From Arctopsyche grandis (lineage: Eukaryota > Arthropoda > Insecta > Trichoptera > Hydropsychidae), in assembly GCF_051622035.1 (NCBI RefSeq), contig NC_135356.1, forward strand, positions 19,395,685 through 19,459,684: 64,000 nt of DNA, written 5' to 3'. Position 1 is the first letter of the stretch. Each line of letters starts with the position of its first letter. Positions 1 through 14,016 of this stretch are shown here, in pieces. Both the position numbers and the translations under genes were made by a program. The notes beneath the pieces are model-generated. The model was not told where the DNA came from. It made no database searches and worked only from the letters and a program-made list of their open reading frames with translations.

Positions 1-2167
1 TTGTTGTGGTTTTCATTGCGATATTAAATCAACGAATTTAACTGTAAGAGAAACACGCACTAAAACGTGCTTCGATATCGTAAATTGACCGTGTCTTTGA
101 TAAAAAGGAATTGTATTTTATATGCATGTTTTCTTTGTGGGCAAAGTTCGGTGAATAAATATGACAATGTTTGAAATGTCTGTTTCGATTAATTATTCGT
201 TTTGTGTTTACTTGTTTTTGCTTTCGTTCTTGGTTAGTTTTTAATGGAAATCAAATCAAAGCTTTATAACAAAAAATTAAATTCATAAATTTTCAACAGA
301 ATGTTGATAGAAATTCTCGTAAATGTAAATGTAAACGTAAATGTAATATCATACATAAAAAGAAAAAGCTATTTTTATTTTAAAGAAACTATTATTTTTA
401 TTTAAATTGTATTTTTAATACCTAACAAATGATGAATCGAAAATATAGACTAAAAAATTGTATTTTTATATCTTATAATTTATTTTTGTCTTTTATTATA
501 GATTTTTTAATTTAATTTTTATGCACATCAAAGAAGTTATTTATGTGTATGTATATATATTTACATTTGTAGGTGTGAAATTTTCATTAAAAAGCATAAT
601 TCTTTTCCTAATATTGATGAAAATGACTGGCAAAGATGCAAAGGTCAAAACTAAGTAAACTTAATCAGACATTCGAAAATAATAAATTTTTTAAGCTTTT
701 AATGCTATACAATTAAACATAATATTTATACTCCTAAATTAATAACTGATATATAATTATATATATTTTAATAGTAATATAGAAGTTTGGAACTTTTAAA
801 GCCAAAAAAAATATATAGAACCAAGATGTGACAACCAAGTTTTAGTTTTAGGCTAGCATCAATTATCATAGCTTTGGATATATCGAATTTTTTAAAATTA
901 CCGATCTAATAAGTCAATTAGAAAGTGAACGAATATTAAGAACGAAAAGGAATATCTAAGAATAAAAAAAACACAGAGATACAAGTGAATTTCCCGTTAT
1001 TCAGTTTGTCCGTCTTTATTGTGATGCAGTTTGTGCCGCCGCATAATTTCATAAATAGGTAACCGATGGGAGATAATTTAATAGTCCATTGTATATCAAA
1101 ACATGATCCATTATTCAAGTGATCAGTCAACGAGAACTGAGAGAGTGTAAAATATGCATAGGAAAAAAAATAACACACTTTGCATATTGATATACACGCA
1201 CGAAAGAAAACACCCATTTACATATCAACTATCTAATTAAACGGACTTTTTTCTGCGCGTCGACTTTTTCGAATCGTTCGATTTTTAGAGGAATTATTAC
1301 AATGCAATACAATGTTTGTAGGTGAATATTTTTTCCTTTTGATAAAACGCGCCGGCGCTTAGCGGGTTGAGCGCATTGTTGGGCAATGCGACTATTGTGT
1401 GTGTGTTGTTGTGAAATTTCGATCGTAAATTTTAAATGTGACGCGAAAATGATACAAAACACACCATTAATATGGAAGATTGATCGATACGGAAAACTTA
1501 ATACATGCATATTCATTATTTTTTTTTCTTTGAGAATATATAAATATAAATTGTATAGTATGTATACATACCTATATGAAACGTCTCGAGAAAGAAACAC
1601 AATGAGAGTATTCCCGAAACGTCAGATTCATTCATGAATTTAAATTGAAGCCGAAAACAAATTGCCGCCGTTGACGAAATTAATTGTTGCCACGTACAAA
1701 AGTGGCATACTAATTTGTATTAAATACGCTGGGTGTTGCGGGTGAGCGATTTGAACCCCGGTGGGAGTTACGAAATATTCGAAAATGCAAACCCAAGTAT
1801 CCGACGTTTGATTTTAGGCTATAATAAAATTCATCTCATTGGGAAATTCGAGGAAAGAAACATCTGAAACATATTTTCAAATCAAATCTTCATGGTAGAA
1901 GAATATGCAACTTATACAAGATGACTATGTGGCTTTGGATTCAATTTAGAAATAAGTTTTTGTTTAAGTAACAATGGGGAGTCTAATAGAATTGTGTAGG
2001 CTGAGGTGTGAATATACATAGACTAAAGGAAACGGGGTGGGAAATTTAATGACTTAAAAAACTACTGGAATGTCATCCAAGACGAAGTGCACAATGATTA
2101 TAGGTATAATAAATGTGTGTATTTTTATAAATGGGACCTATAGTTTTATGGAATTATTATTTATGAT
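1..2167. other. AT-rich intergenic DNA, nothing recognised
   Basis: No coding potential is visible. Short ORFs are rich in F, I, Y and K, as expected by chance in AT-rich DNA. There are short CATA/TGTA tracts only. Confidence 0.6.
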
Positions 2168-2605
2168 CGATTCATCATCTACAGCCGCTCACCATCTATT
2201 GCTGGATGAACGCCTCTTCAATTCCCCTTCAATCGTCTCTGGTTTTACGCAACTCTCATCCATCTCACCTCACACATTTTCCTGATTTCGTATACCCATC
2301 TTCCCTCCGGTCTTCCTTTTACCTTTTTGCATTCTCTCAGGTACCATTCTAGCACTTCATTTGTCCAACTTTCGTCCATTCTTCTAGCCACATGGACCGC
2401 CCATTGCCATTTCATTCTCTTTACTCTATCCACTATGTCCACTACCCTTATCATACTCCTCACCCACGTGTCCCGCTTCCTCTCTTTTCTCGTAATGCCG
2501 AGCATACAGCGTTCCAAACTTCTTAGAGTGCATTGAACTTTGTGTAGCATCTTGGCGTTCAATGTCCAAGTTTCACATCCATACGCATGATCGAAGGCAA
2601 ACGCA
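2168..2605 (-). mobile_element. Non-LTR retrotransposon 3' end, RTE-like tail (copy A)
   Basis: The - strand encodes the C-terminal tail of an endonuclease/reverse-transcriptase polyprotein. The order is YGCETWTL (about 2557-2581), RCMLGITRKERKRDTWV, ARRMDESW, LEWYLRECKKVKGRPEGRW, then a trailing RWMRVA. This arrangement (YG.ETW, then GH/ARR.D.RW, then GRP..RW..EI) is typical of the C-terminus of RTE/Jockey-type insect retroelements. The reading frame breaks near the end. The 3' end, at the lower coordinate, finishes in a short GAT-type repeat, as in the other copies. The endonuclease and catalytic RT domains are missing, so the copy is 5'-truncated and dead. It sits head-to-head with copy B. 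Confidence 0.75.
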
Positions 2606-2649
2606 TTGATCGAAGATCTTTTTCTTCAGACAGAGTGGAAAAAATGAAA

Positions 2650-2774
2650 AAGAAATTGTAGGGTGAGATGGATGGATAAGAGTTGCGCAAAACAGAGACA
2701 AGTGGAAGCGTATTGGAGAGGTCTTCACCCAGCAGTGGATGGTGAATGGCTGTAGATGATGATGATGATGATTC
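2650..2774 (+). mobile_element. Non-LTR retrotransposon 3' tail, RTE-like (copy B)
   Basis: About 125 bp of the same 3' tail as copy A, on the opposite strand. It contains the TGCGCAAAACAGAGACAAGTG segment and the AGTGGATGGTGAATGG segment, then a (GAT)n tail at about 2755-2772. Only the last 30 or so codons are represented, with frame breaks. Copies A and B are inverted and less than 60 bp apart. Confidence 0.7.
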
Positions 2775-4606
2775 CAGTATGTATGAAAATGAAAAGTTTT
2801 GATCAATGATGTGAAGCTAAACGTTTAAAAGAATACTACGTTAAATCAAGTATAAAGAAAGACCTTGCTTGGAATGGGAAAAATAAATCGAAATACATAC
2901 CTATATGTATATGTATGTACATATATGTTAACGTGGGCGAGACGCTTAATAGTGGTAGATATTGTGCAAAATAAAATAACAATTGTATTAAAATGGATAT
3001 ATTCAATGAAGACAATGCAGAATAATATAAGAAATAAGCAGTAAATGCTAGGTGGTTGAATTTAAGTAAACATGTACATAAGTAAAATTGGGGTTAATCG
3101 GAATAGACAAGAATGAAATATGGTTATATTCAGCAATGCATGGTAAAAATACATTTTTTGAATTGAAGATTTGAATCTGTAATTGATTACCTTTATTTTA
3201 TTTCGCAATGAATATTTTAATATGAATCAAAATTGTCGGTAGAATCGTTTTGAAGAGGCCTTTCAGAAACAAACATCTCTGCCAAATTAATTAATTATAA
3301 TTAGCAATAATCAAATTTTTCGAGTCGTCCGTATCTAACATACCCACATAATAGATAAAACCGAAGTCGGATTGTAACATTGTCGAATTTTACTCGGAAG
3401 TCGTAAAACCGTTTTTAAAGTCACCATCAAAACGTTTCTCCCTTTGATGTTTCGCCATTCGCACGATATTAAAATAATACATGTATACATACATATATAC
3501 AAACATTTATTTACCTATGCGTGTGTTCGTGATGTTTTTACGAGTATCATCCCATTCATGGGTAGCGTGTAATAAATTCCAAGAAAACTTTTAAATGCGA
3601 CAAAAAAATTAAATAATAAATTTCCGTCTAGGAATAGAGACGTGGATAGAAGCTGGCCAATTTATAACAAAGTTGGATATTATATTCGAGTGTGTAATAA
3701 TAATAAGTCGGTTATCGTCGGACTAATTAAAAACGATGACCCATAAGCGGCTACCGATCCCCTGGCTCGTTTTATTACTGAAAAACTGGTTTCGTATAAG
3801 GAAACTCGCCCATTATCTCTGTATATCCTCTCTTTATTCGCTCGTTATACCGACAACGTCGACGAATCCCATCAGGATAAAGACCATGTTAAACAGAGTC
3901 CTTTATCGAAATTCTACTATTAGTTACACTTATTAAACTAATACAATAAGATTTGATACATACGTAATCAAATCCGTTACATATTTTTAGTCAGTTGTTT
4001 TCTTTTATATTCATATTATTTCGAAATGAAATATAAATATGTACGTTGAGAATATGGGATGGAACGATATTTGATATACACATGCTACAAATTAGGTATA
4101 CGTTTATGAAAGGCATTTAAAAATTCGAGTGTAAAAGTGAAACGTTTTTAAAGTGCACGTTTTGTAATTCTCGTGTTTTATAACCTTTTAAAGTACGACT
4201 ATTATACACACACGCTTATAAAGTTTTTTTTCTAGAAACGTCATAAAACTTCAAACCAGGAAGTTGAGAGTCGAATGTTTTGTTGAAAGCATACTTTTTG
4301 TTGTTGTGGCTTTATGGCTTTTTCGTTTCTCGTTCGGATATTAAATTGTTAAATTATTTTTAAAATTAAATTAATCAACTTTAAACTTCCGTAGGTATGT
4401 ATATATAATGTAGATTTTTTTAACAATATATATATATATGTATGTAATATTGTATAAGTACGGGTGTATTATTGCGAAAGATGCTTGGGAAAAAATCATC
4501 TAGAAAGCATAAGTAAATAAAACAATACTGGTAGATAAAGGTATAATATATATGTACTAGTAGATAAAGATATATGTACCTTAAATACATATGTATATGA
4601 TATAAG

Positions 4607-4674
4607 AATAACATCCATAATACTCACTTTGTCAAAACTCAAAAATAACATCCATAATACTCACTTTGTCAAAT
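4607..4674. repeat. Tandem duplication, 37-bp unit
   Basis: A 30-bp block beginning AATAACATCCATAATACTCA occurs at 4607-4636 and again without change at 4644-4673. The period is 37 bp and there are about 1.8 copies. Confidence 0.9.
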
Positions 4675-5040
4675 TATTTTAGAAATAATCTGTATATGTT
4701 TTTAATGTTCCAATAAGTTGGAAATTATTATGTATTTATTTTAAATATGTAAATAAATACATACATACATATATCGGCTTAAAAAAATAATAAACAATTT
4801 TTTAATAGAACTGTTGATTAAAATTAAAACATATCAACAAAATGCAACATTTTTAGAAATATTCCTTTCATGCAATACTCCGTGCTGTAACCCTTCAAAA
4901 AGTCTGTGTTATCTATTATTTTTAGTACATATGTATGTTGAGTATATAATTTTTTATAAATATGAATGTACTTTATATGCAAAATATTTTAACAAATCCC
5001 AGGAAGTTATTCTACTCATAACTATCGGGTAGTCGTCAAG

Positions 5041-5086
5041 GCAATGGCAAATAACAATACATCGTTCCAACAGGGTTCAAAGCAAG
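5041..5086 (+). repeat. Dispersed 46-bp repeat, copy 1
   Basis: About 85% identical over 46 bp to 39115-39160. Both copies contain GCAAATAA, CGTTCCA and GTTCAAAGCAA in register. The parent element is not identified. Confidence 0.5.
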
Positions 5087-5316
5087 AGGGCAAAAGGGCT
5101 CGTATAAAAATGGTTTTTCTATGAAATTAACAATAGCTAAACCCTCGAAAATGCGTATTTTTATTTGTATCATATTTCACATATGTATGTATGTATGTTC
5201 AATGTCACATCTTCATTCAATATTTCATTTATTTCAATTGTTTCGAGTATTTTCTTCTGATACTTATTATCTAGTAAGTTTTATTTTAGCCCAATTCTGC
5301 CTGAGCCCCATGACCA

Positions 5317-6082
<766 letters not shown>

Positions 6083-6159
6083 CCTACGACTGTACGCTTG
6101 TTGCACCTGTCTAGTTACGGCACTGATCATATTTATATTTGACTGCGCCTATCTATTCT

Positions 6160-6440
6160 TTTTAAGAAGTGTGCACATTTTTTTGAATAAAGACCAATCA
6201 AATGACGCGCATTCGCCCTGGATGACCCATCGGGGTCGTTAAGGGTCATTTCTGTTTGTACAAATAAGCTCTCGGCGGGATACCATTGTCTTTTAATCGG
6301 GGATGCTAGACGCGACCCACGCACTTGTCATAATATAAAATTGACAATGCGTGTTCTCGCTGCGCGTGCGCACCGACACCGGAAGTGACGCGACCGAACG
6401 ACCCAAAGACACGATCTTACACACCAGGGTACACATACAT
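6160..6440. promoter_or_regulatory. GC-richer upstream block, candidate regulatory element
   Basis: Complex, CpG-containing sequence in an AT-rich setting, about 12 kb upstream of exon 1. It has TGACCC at 6221-6226 and GGGTCATT at 6242-6249, which resemble nuclear-receptor half-sites. The role is inferred from composition only. Confidence 0.25.
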
Positions 6441-8659
6441 TTAATAATAATAATAACAATAATAACGCATCGTGTTTTACCCCCCTCCGAAAAGGCCGTC
6501 GGTTCGATTAAAACTCGAGATTAATTAAATTTCGCGACACGTAGCTACCTATGTGTGTACCTACCTACATACATACGCATAGGATACGAGACAAGATTAG
6601 TTCAAGAACCTCGAATTTATACGTATATAAATATGTAGGTGCACAAACGAGCGGGTGAATAATGCAAATGCAACGCCGATAGCGAGTAATTTTGACCTTT
6701 ATTAATTCACGAGTGAGTAACACTTTGCATACATTTTCTCAAAGGTAAACCGGTGCAAATTTGTATTTCCTATATATCGGCGAAACAAATTCGCGTCGTC
6801 TTTTCTCCGTCGCCAGATGTGTAATAATTTAATTAAAAGTGCGACGTCTTTTAATTGCACTAAGCGCATGTTCGAAATAATGTGTGTACAAGTTTGCGGT
6901 TGAAAAAATTACAATCGAGAAAATTTTAATATTTAATGTCGTTTAATGAGAGGTTGTCGTCGCTGTTGCATTTCCACAATGCCGATTTTACACGAGCCAA
7001 TAATTGGGTTAATTCTGTTTGGGAATAAATTACGCTGCATACTACGTGCTATTGCTAATTAATCGACAAATAGATGATTCCTATTGTACAAATTAAATTT
7101 GTCTGCTATTTTTATACTGATAAATAATGTTTATTTTTAAAATGAACAACAGCCCTTTTATTTATTTATTATTATTATTAGATTAATTATTATTTATTAT
7201 TATTATTATTATTTATTATTAGTAATATTTATGTATTTACTTATGTATTTATTTATTTATTTTTTGTTTACTATTTTTCAATACTCTTTATTATTTATAT
7301 GGACGTTGGGGATTGCACTATTCTCCCCATCGTCTGGAATAAAAGCTATTATTGTTATTATTTAATTATTGTTTAAAAATAAAAACAAAAAATGGGTGTC
7401 AATTTTAATTAGCCTCTTTAATATCTGAAGTCGTATCAAATCGACATTTTATCGTTGCGCTAATTGCAAATTCAACACCACATTAAATCGAAAGGTCTAT
7501 AACGTGAATAAATATATGCACATGTCTTTCCGTTCGTCCTCTTTATTTTTGTAATTTAAGTTGCAATGCTGGTTTTAAAGTATGCCTTGTTTATTTTCGG
7601 CTATATAGTATGTATATGAGGAATCGTAAAGAAACGGAAACGGACATATCCTGAGGAAATCAATAAAAGGAATTGAAAGGGATCAATCTCTAGAGTGCAT
7701 TTCGTGTTACGATCGCGTGTCCGCTCTCAAAAATTTTATGACTTAGTGTCATTTTATCATATATTGTTATTTCCATTAATTAATCCCGTCTTGAATCGCT
7801 CATTACACGCATCGAATGATGCAAACATGTACGTCGTACAATTAAAACGTCATAAAATAATTAACGATTACCAAATAAACACACTTACCAATCTGCCGGT
7901 TCAAAAGATTTTTCTCAGAGAAATTTTTTATGTTCCTCCGACGTATTTGAACATTTCCTCAATTAGCTTTAATTAAATCGAATTTTGCAAGAAACGAATG
8001 CAAATCGTACGTGTGTATGATTCTGTATACCACGTTTTTACGAGGACTAATAGGCGACCAAGTATTTATGTGGGATAGAATTTTTCAAAAGAACACTTAA
8101 TACTTTAAACATGAATATTACAATAAACTCATAATTAAACAGTAGGATATAATAGTTGATTTCACTAATATTTCACACTCTCTTACCTCATTTTTTTGCT
8201 GGGAAAATATTAAAATTTTGAATTCGCTTTAATTATATTTGATATTTTTGATACATATGTATATGTACATATTATATATTCATATGACTTCGACATGGAT
8301 AGGTAACAATGTTTTTCTGAAAATACGATAACCATTGAACGTACTCGATCATAAGATACATACATAGAATATATGTAAGATTAATTTGAATACATTTGTT
8401 GTAGATAGATATTACACGATTACTTATATATTTAGGTACATTACTTTATTAGAAATATTTTATTCTACTTAAATCACAAATTATTTTCACAAATTATTAT
8501 AGTTTATTTTCCTATTAGTGACAAAAATGCAAAACAAAAATTGCCATTTTATAAATCACTCGTGATAGTATAATTTTTTTGTATGGCTGTTGGGTCTAAA
8601 AGGGTCAGTTAACTGTCCTCAAATATACCTACATATGTATATATGTATGTACATACAGT
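6441..8659. other. AT-rich intergenic DNA
   Basis: No gene is supported. A TTATT-rich low-complexity stretch lies at about 7155-7265. It is followed by a possible retroelement-type tail with a small hairpin (GACGTTGGGG ... CTCCCCATCGTC, about 7302-7336) and AATAAA. Confidence 0.5.
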
Positions 8660-8990
8660 ATAGAACGCTGTATGCTTGGCAAAACGTGGGTGAAAAGTGT
8701 GACAAGGGTAGTGGATATAAATATCTATATATGTATAGTGAATATATTGAAAAGGTAATTTGCGGGTCATGTAGCTAGAATAATTGACAAAAGAAGTGTC
8801 AAAATAGTACCCGAGAGAATGTAAAAGGGTGAAAGTAAGGTTGCAAGGAAGATGGGTAGACAAAATAAGGAAAATGTATGGGGTTAGATATGTAGACGAT
8901 TGTTGCGCAAAACAGAAACGGGTGGAAGTGTATTGGAGAGACTTTCATCCAGCAGAGGATGGTGAATGATGTAAATGATGATGATGATTA
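8660..8990 (+). mobile_element. Non-LTR retrotransposon 3' tail, RTE-like (copy C)
   Basis: The sequence follows copy A from the RCML segment (AACGCTGTATGCTTGG) through GGGTGAAAAGTGTGACAAGG, GGGTCATGTAGC, AGATGGGTAGAC, TGCGCAAAACAGAAACGG and GGATGGTGAATG, then a GAT-type tail at 8969-8989. It has several frameshifts and a short low-complexity insertion near 8720-8750. It is non-functional. Confidence 0.7.
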
Positions 8991-9221
8991 AATATACTAT
9001 TATTAAGCCGGCCAACCAAGCAATTTTCGCCGATTTTCAGTGATATAAAATGGCGATTATCAAGTACTGTATTATCTATTTAAGTAATTTAGTTACTTCT
9101 AAGTAGCTTAATTTTTTTTTAATATGTAAATCCGAAGCTTGAGATTACGTAGTTTTAGTACGTTTTATTCAGTATTTTTTTTCTAGCGTATTGAATTCAA
9201 TCAATATGATATGACGTTCAT

Positions 9222-9792
9222 ATGTCATGCGATTTTAGGCCCCCAACGCTTTATTTGAATCCGAATCTGGTCGGAATCGGCTCGGATCCGCGGGCCGCGG
9301 TTGGACGCCCCTGTCCCGCGATCCGGTTAAGTGCGAGTCGGGCAAGTTTCATGCTTGACTCGATACAGTTCCGAGGCGATGTCCCCCGGCCGGAATATAA
9401 GTGTGTTTCCATGTCGGCCTCACCTGGGTACCGGAGACCCCGAGTCCGGCACGGTTCGTGTTAAGCCCGCGCACTCCTCCCCGACAAATTGTCGGCAACG
9501 GGACCAGAGCCCCTGCCTCCCACAAAGCCCCACCCCCTTCCTACATCAGACGACAGGGGGGTCCGAGGGTCCGGGGTTGGGGGTTGGACCGCGAAACTTT
9601 CAGCCGGTAATTACCGCCGGTCACGCCAGCCATCGCCGTGGTCCCACACCGATCTAATTTCTACGATGTGGTCCGCTTACGCAGATTGCCGCCCGTGTCA
9701 CTATCTCGAAGAGGATCTTTTTTAGTGGCCGGACGACCCCTCTATTTCCCCCCAGTCCGCCCCGAATCCTCCCCCATATAGTTTGATCCTCA
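9222..9792. other. GC-rich island of unknown origin
   Basis: About 570 bp of strongly GC-rich sequence with sharp edges against AT-rich flanks. Three frames are open for 60-108 codons, but the peptides (rich in P, R and G) match nothing I recognise, and the overlap of open frames is what GC-rich DNA gives by chance. On the - strand an AATAAA lies at the left edge (about 9248-9256), which could fit the 3' end of a retroelement. It may instead be transferred, satellite-like or regulatory DNA. Confidence 0.5.
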
Positions 9793-12700
9793 CCCTCAAA
9801 GAAAGTTATAGTGTAGTACGGGGCTTAAAATTCGAACTCGTCTCTCCCTTTCTGTAGGTAGTCGTTGATAAAATTTTACCTGTATTTATTGTGAATTGAA
9901 TAAGAAGACAATCATTTCTAAAATGTACATATCTATTTGAATCGCGTGGTTGTTTTCGACATATTTCCCAACGACAAAATTCGTTTATTTCGATCGAGTA
10001 TTGTAATTTTTTTTCATATTTTTATCGGCAACATATCATATTCTCCATACCGATAATATTAAAAAGAAAAACTAGAATATTTTGTACATCGCAGTATTGT
10101 TTTGAATGGCAGCACATATTTTTTACGATCTTGAAATAGCTATTTTCATATTATTTGTATATTTTGATCAATTGAAATTTCCTCCGAAGCTGATCATTTA
10201 CCATTCAATACAAGTGAGTAATATCTAATTGTATATTTTTATTTGCGTTTTTCTACACCTTGTAACGCATTATTAGTATGTTTATAGATAATAAAAAATG
10301 TTTTAAACGCGTAAAAGATACTGATAATATAATAATAATTGTTTCAGTTTTAATTATGTTTTATCTCTATATCTAAATAGGCAAATAACTTAAGATTTTT
10401 TTCAAATAAGCACTTATAATACAATAGGTACATATTATGGATGAAATTACCGCAGATAATTACATTTAATACTACATCGATTGCAATGAAAATATTTTTT
10501 AAATTGTTTTTAATGTCTATTGATGAGTATTTAAACAGAACGCAGCATTATATAATATAAGCATTCATTTAAGCAAAAATATTTATTGAATTGCAAACTT
10601 GCCGCGGCGAAGGATATTTTTCTTTGAAATCACAAACGCGTTGTCAAGCAAATTAACGACTTAATTATTAATTGTAACCGGTAGGTAGATCGTAAAAGAT
10701 AAATTGATGTTAATTTATTGCAATCGATCCAAAGACAATGAATATTCATTGAAATTAACAAGTTGGTGGTATGATGCATTTTACGTCGGTATGATTAACA
10801 TTCGTCGGGCTACCTAAATTAAGTTAGTTACTTTTTCCACATACATATACATATGTGTATATGCAGCTACCAATGTATTAATATATCGTTCTCCTTTTTG
10901 CATTACTAGGCATTTTCGAGTGCCGGACTATGATCGGGGCCCTCTTTCCCTCCTGCTGGATTTACGAGCCCTCCCGCCTCTCTATATTAAAGTCCCCTTC
11001 TTGTGCTATTAGTTTGGCCGGTTTCGTTGAACCCACTGAATATATTGTACATACACATTGCATCCGCACACACATACAGATACATCCAACTGCAAGTGAA
11101 TGTCCCATGTATTGGTACCGGCGCATATATACACACGTGTGTATCTACATTTTACTTTTAATTACCTACTGACTATCTATAGCGAGTCCGGTAATAAACA
11201 ATGTACGGTTGAATTTCGTTTGCTTTTATTGGTCGATCAAACCGCGTCGTAAAAATATACTGAATAAAATAAACAAATAAATAAATTAAATGCGTTTCCT
11301 CCCGCGCCCGATTATAATATTACACATGTCCGGTGTAAATGGCTTAAAAACAGTACGTAGGTTGAATCGATTCAGTGAATATGTAGGTTTGTATAAATAC
11401 TTATTAAATTTTAAAATGCGTCTATTATATAATATTTGCCGGTTTACAAAAAAAGGGTTTTTAAATAATTGAATCTGAATTTAGTAGGAACAAATTGTGT
11501 TTGGTTTTCTTGTATTGGTTGTCATCTTTAGAGCGAATTCCCAAATGTTAAAAAATTAATTAGACCTCGCGTCGTACACATTTTTTACGCTATTATTATT
11601 TTGAAAAAATCTTTTGACGAGGGATTTGTAGAGTTTTTCCGTAACATTCGGCCATTTGTCTTAATTATGTGCTCTATGTTTTGGAACGTAGAAAAAAAAA
11701 TGAACATATACTCACATAAATTAGGAGATATAAATATTTCATACACTCAACGGAACAATAAACGCATAGTGCGGTTCATTTTTCGATAATTAAGTGGGTA
11801 TGTTGGAAAATAAATTTTATGAATGATAGACACTTGAAATGAATATTATCTGCAACGTGTACTAGATGTAGCATTTTACGTCAATATATATAGTGCTAAG
11901 AAGACAAACTTTTTTAAATATTTAATGCAATGCCAGTGATTCTATGTATATAAGCTTAAAGTTTATCATACTACAAAATATTTTAATAAAATTCTGAAAA
12001 ATCTTAAAAGTACGAATTCGTCCATACGTATGCTAAATTGGAAAGTTTCCCACATTTTCTTTCTTATTGGAATCTATTCTGAAAATTCGCTATAAATACC
12101 ATAATATATTCAAATGAAATAAATATTTCCCAGTGACATTATTAAATACGTAGATTAATTATGTACTAATTATAAAGAGTTTCATTTTATAGTAAAAATG
12201 TTCAGCTGTATTTATTACGAATAAAACCAAATTTAGGCTAATCTAATGTATTCGTACCTACATATATACATATACGTACATATATGTAGGTACATATGTA
12301 CATAAACGAACAGATTGCCAGATGTAATAATCCAACAGCTGATACGAATACAGTCATTTTCAATGTAGACTTATTTATTGTAGATAATATTTATTATATC
12401 ATTACTTATATTTATTATTTTATATTTATAATCATCTAATATCTACTCTTGTACTTCAAATGATTTCGTGAAGAAACATCCTGCATAGATGAAACATTAC
12501 AGTCGTTGACCATTAAAATTGATGCTACATTTGTTTTATTCATTCATTTTAAGTTTGGACCATTGAACCACAATAGTCAAAAGTAAAAACATAAGAACAA
12601 AATAAATACAATCAAACCATACCTAAGTTTTATCTTATTTGGAAAACTTATTTTCTTGTAACTACATATATGTATATACGAGAATTATATTTTAAGTTTC

Positions 12701-13794
12701 AAGAAAAAAAATGAATATTTTAATTATTTTCAGTTCTTTGAATATCTGAAAAAAATTTAGGTGCCCTCAAATTAAAATTACTCCTAGGGGATAATACCGC
12801 GAACGGCCACTTCCATCTCGCATTAAGCTTAGTTCATATTCTTGGATGGGTCGTAATAAAACAATTGTGCAATTAAATAAAATTAAAATAAAAGGAATTA
12901 CAAAATATATTTATGGAAATAAAAATGTATTGTTTACATAAATGTGAAAAATTATAGCACATGTATGTATTATAACACAATATGTAGTATAATTATAACA
13001 CATGTAAGCCCACATGAAAAATTCACCGCCCCAGATTTTTTTTACTGCCCCCCCCCCCCCCTCTGAACCAATTAAATTAAAAATTGTAAAAAGGACACTT
13101 TTATGATGACCGAACAGTTAAAACGGAATATTCCATTTTACTTTGTTATTTATTTACTCCGCCCACATACTAATGATTTTGTTCGCGAGTCTGAATTTCT
13201 TAAAGGAACATAGCATGGCACCCACCCCCCCATTGTATACGTAATGAACGATATCTATCTATCATTTGAAATATAGTTATTCATTTGAATGAAAATTAAA
13301 ATTGTGTTATCAATTTGAATGACAATTTGAGAAGTACATAGATTTGTATAAATGCTAAACGAGAAAATACCAGTCAATTTCGATATTTGGGGATTGGTTC
13401 TGAATATTATTATTTAGAAATATTATCTGTCGGAGTCGTAAAAAAAAATCAACTGACTCTGAATCTTTTTTTTATATATTTTTTTAATTAATTGTATTAC
13501 GGTTGGCACTTATGTATGGAGTCTTCAATTTTATTGAAGTAAATCCACCAATAAATTGAAATTTAACGATTTCTTAATAAATATAAATTTAAATTATATT
13601 ATAAATAAAATCGTTCAGTTGTACATATTTTAATGTGTTGTGGCCAAAATCATACATTTGTTTGTGTAAATTCATAAATTTTTGCTTTATTTCATTACGA
13701 TTAATGAGACAAATCGAATCACATGTCAATATTTAGTGATTTTTTTAATTCCTTAACTTTTTTATATTTTTAAAACTGCTATTATTTTATTACT
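9793..13794. other. AT-rich intergenic DNA
   Basis: No gene is recognisable. A GC-richer patch lies at 10910-11045. A run of 14 C residues lies at 13048-13061 within a CCGCCCC-rich patch. ATGTA/TACATA palindromic tracts occur near 12258-12305. Confidence 0.5.
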
Positions 13795-13799
13795 AACAT

Positions 13800-14016
13800 A
13801 GACGTTGGCAAAAAAAGTCGATCTTACTAAAATCGCTCAAGGTGGAGTTACATGCGTTATTGTGGCATTGCAACGCATGTCGGGTCCAGCTAGTAGGTAA
13901 TAAACAATGGATTGTTCGTTCGCATTATAGTTTTTAAGCATAGTAAATCTATTAGATTCACCATGTTTACGCAGTTTACATTACAAATACTGAGCGAAGC
14001 CGGGTAACACAACTAG
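13800..14016 (+). mobile_element. Helitron-like 3' ends (two, tandem)
   Basis: Two segments end in CTAG followed by T: CGGGTCCAGCTAGT (CTAG at 13890-13893) and GAGCGAAGCCGGGTAACACAACTAGT (CTAG at 14013-14016). The second has the GCGAAGCCGGG-type stem just before a CTAG terminus, as is usual for Helitron 3' ends in insects. No 5' TC end or Rep/helicase ORF is visible. The 43-bp segment at 13898-13941 recurs at 29188-29231, next to exon 2. Confidence 0.45.

Larger units (their letters stand above)
2776..5316. other. AT-rich intergenic DNA
   Basis: No gene is recognisable. It holds ATGTA/CATA simple tracts, a 37-bp tandem duplication at 4607-4674 and a short dispersed repeat at 5041-5086. Confidence 0.55.

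Noticed and set aside
9222..9725. Coding gene in the GC-rich island
   Set aside because: Three frames are open at once and none gives a recognisable protein, so the island is reported without a gene call.
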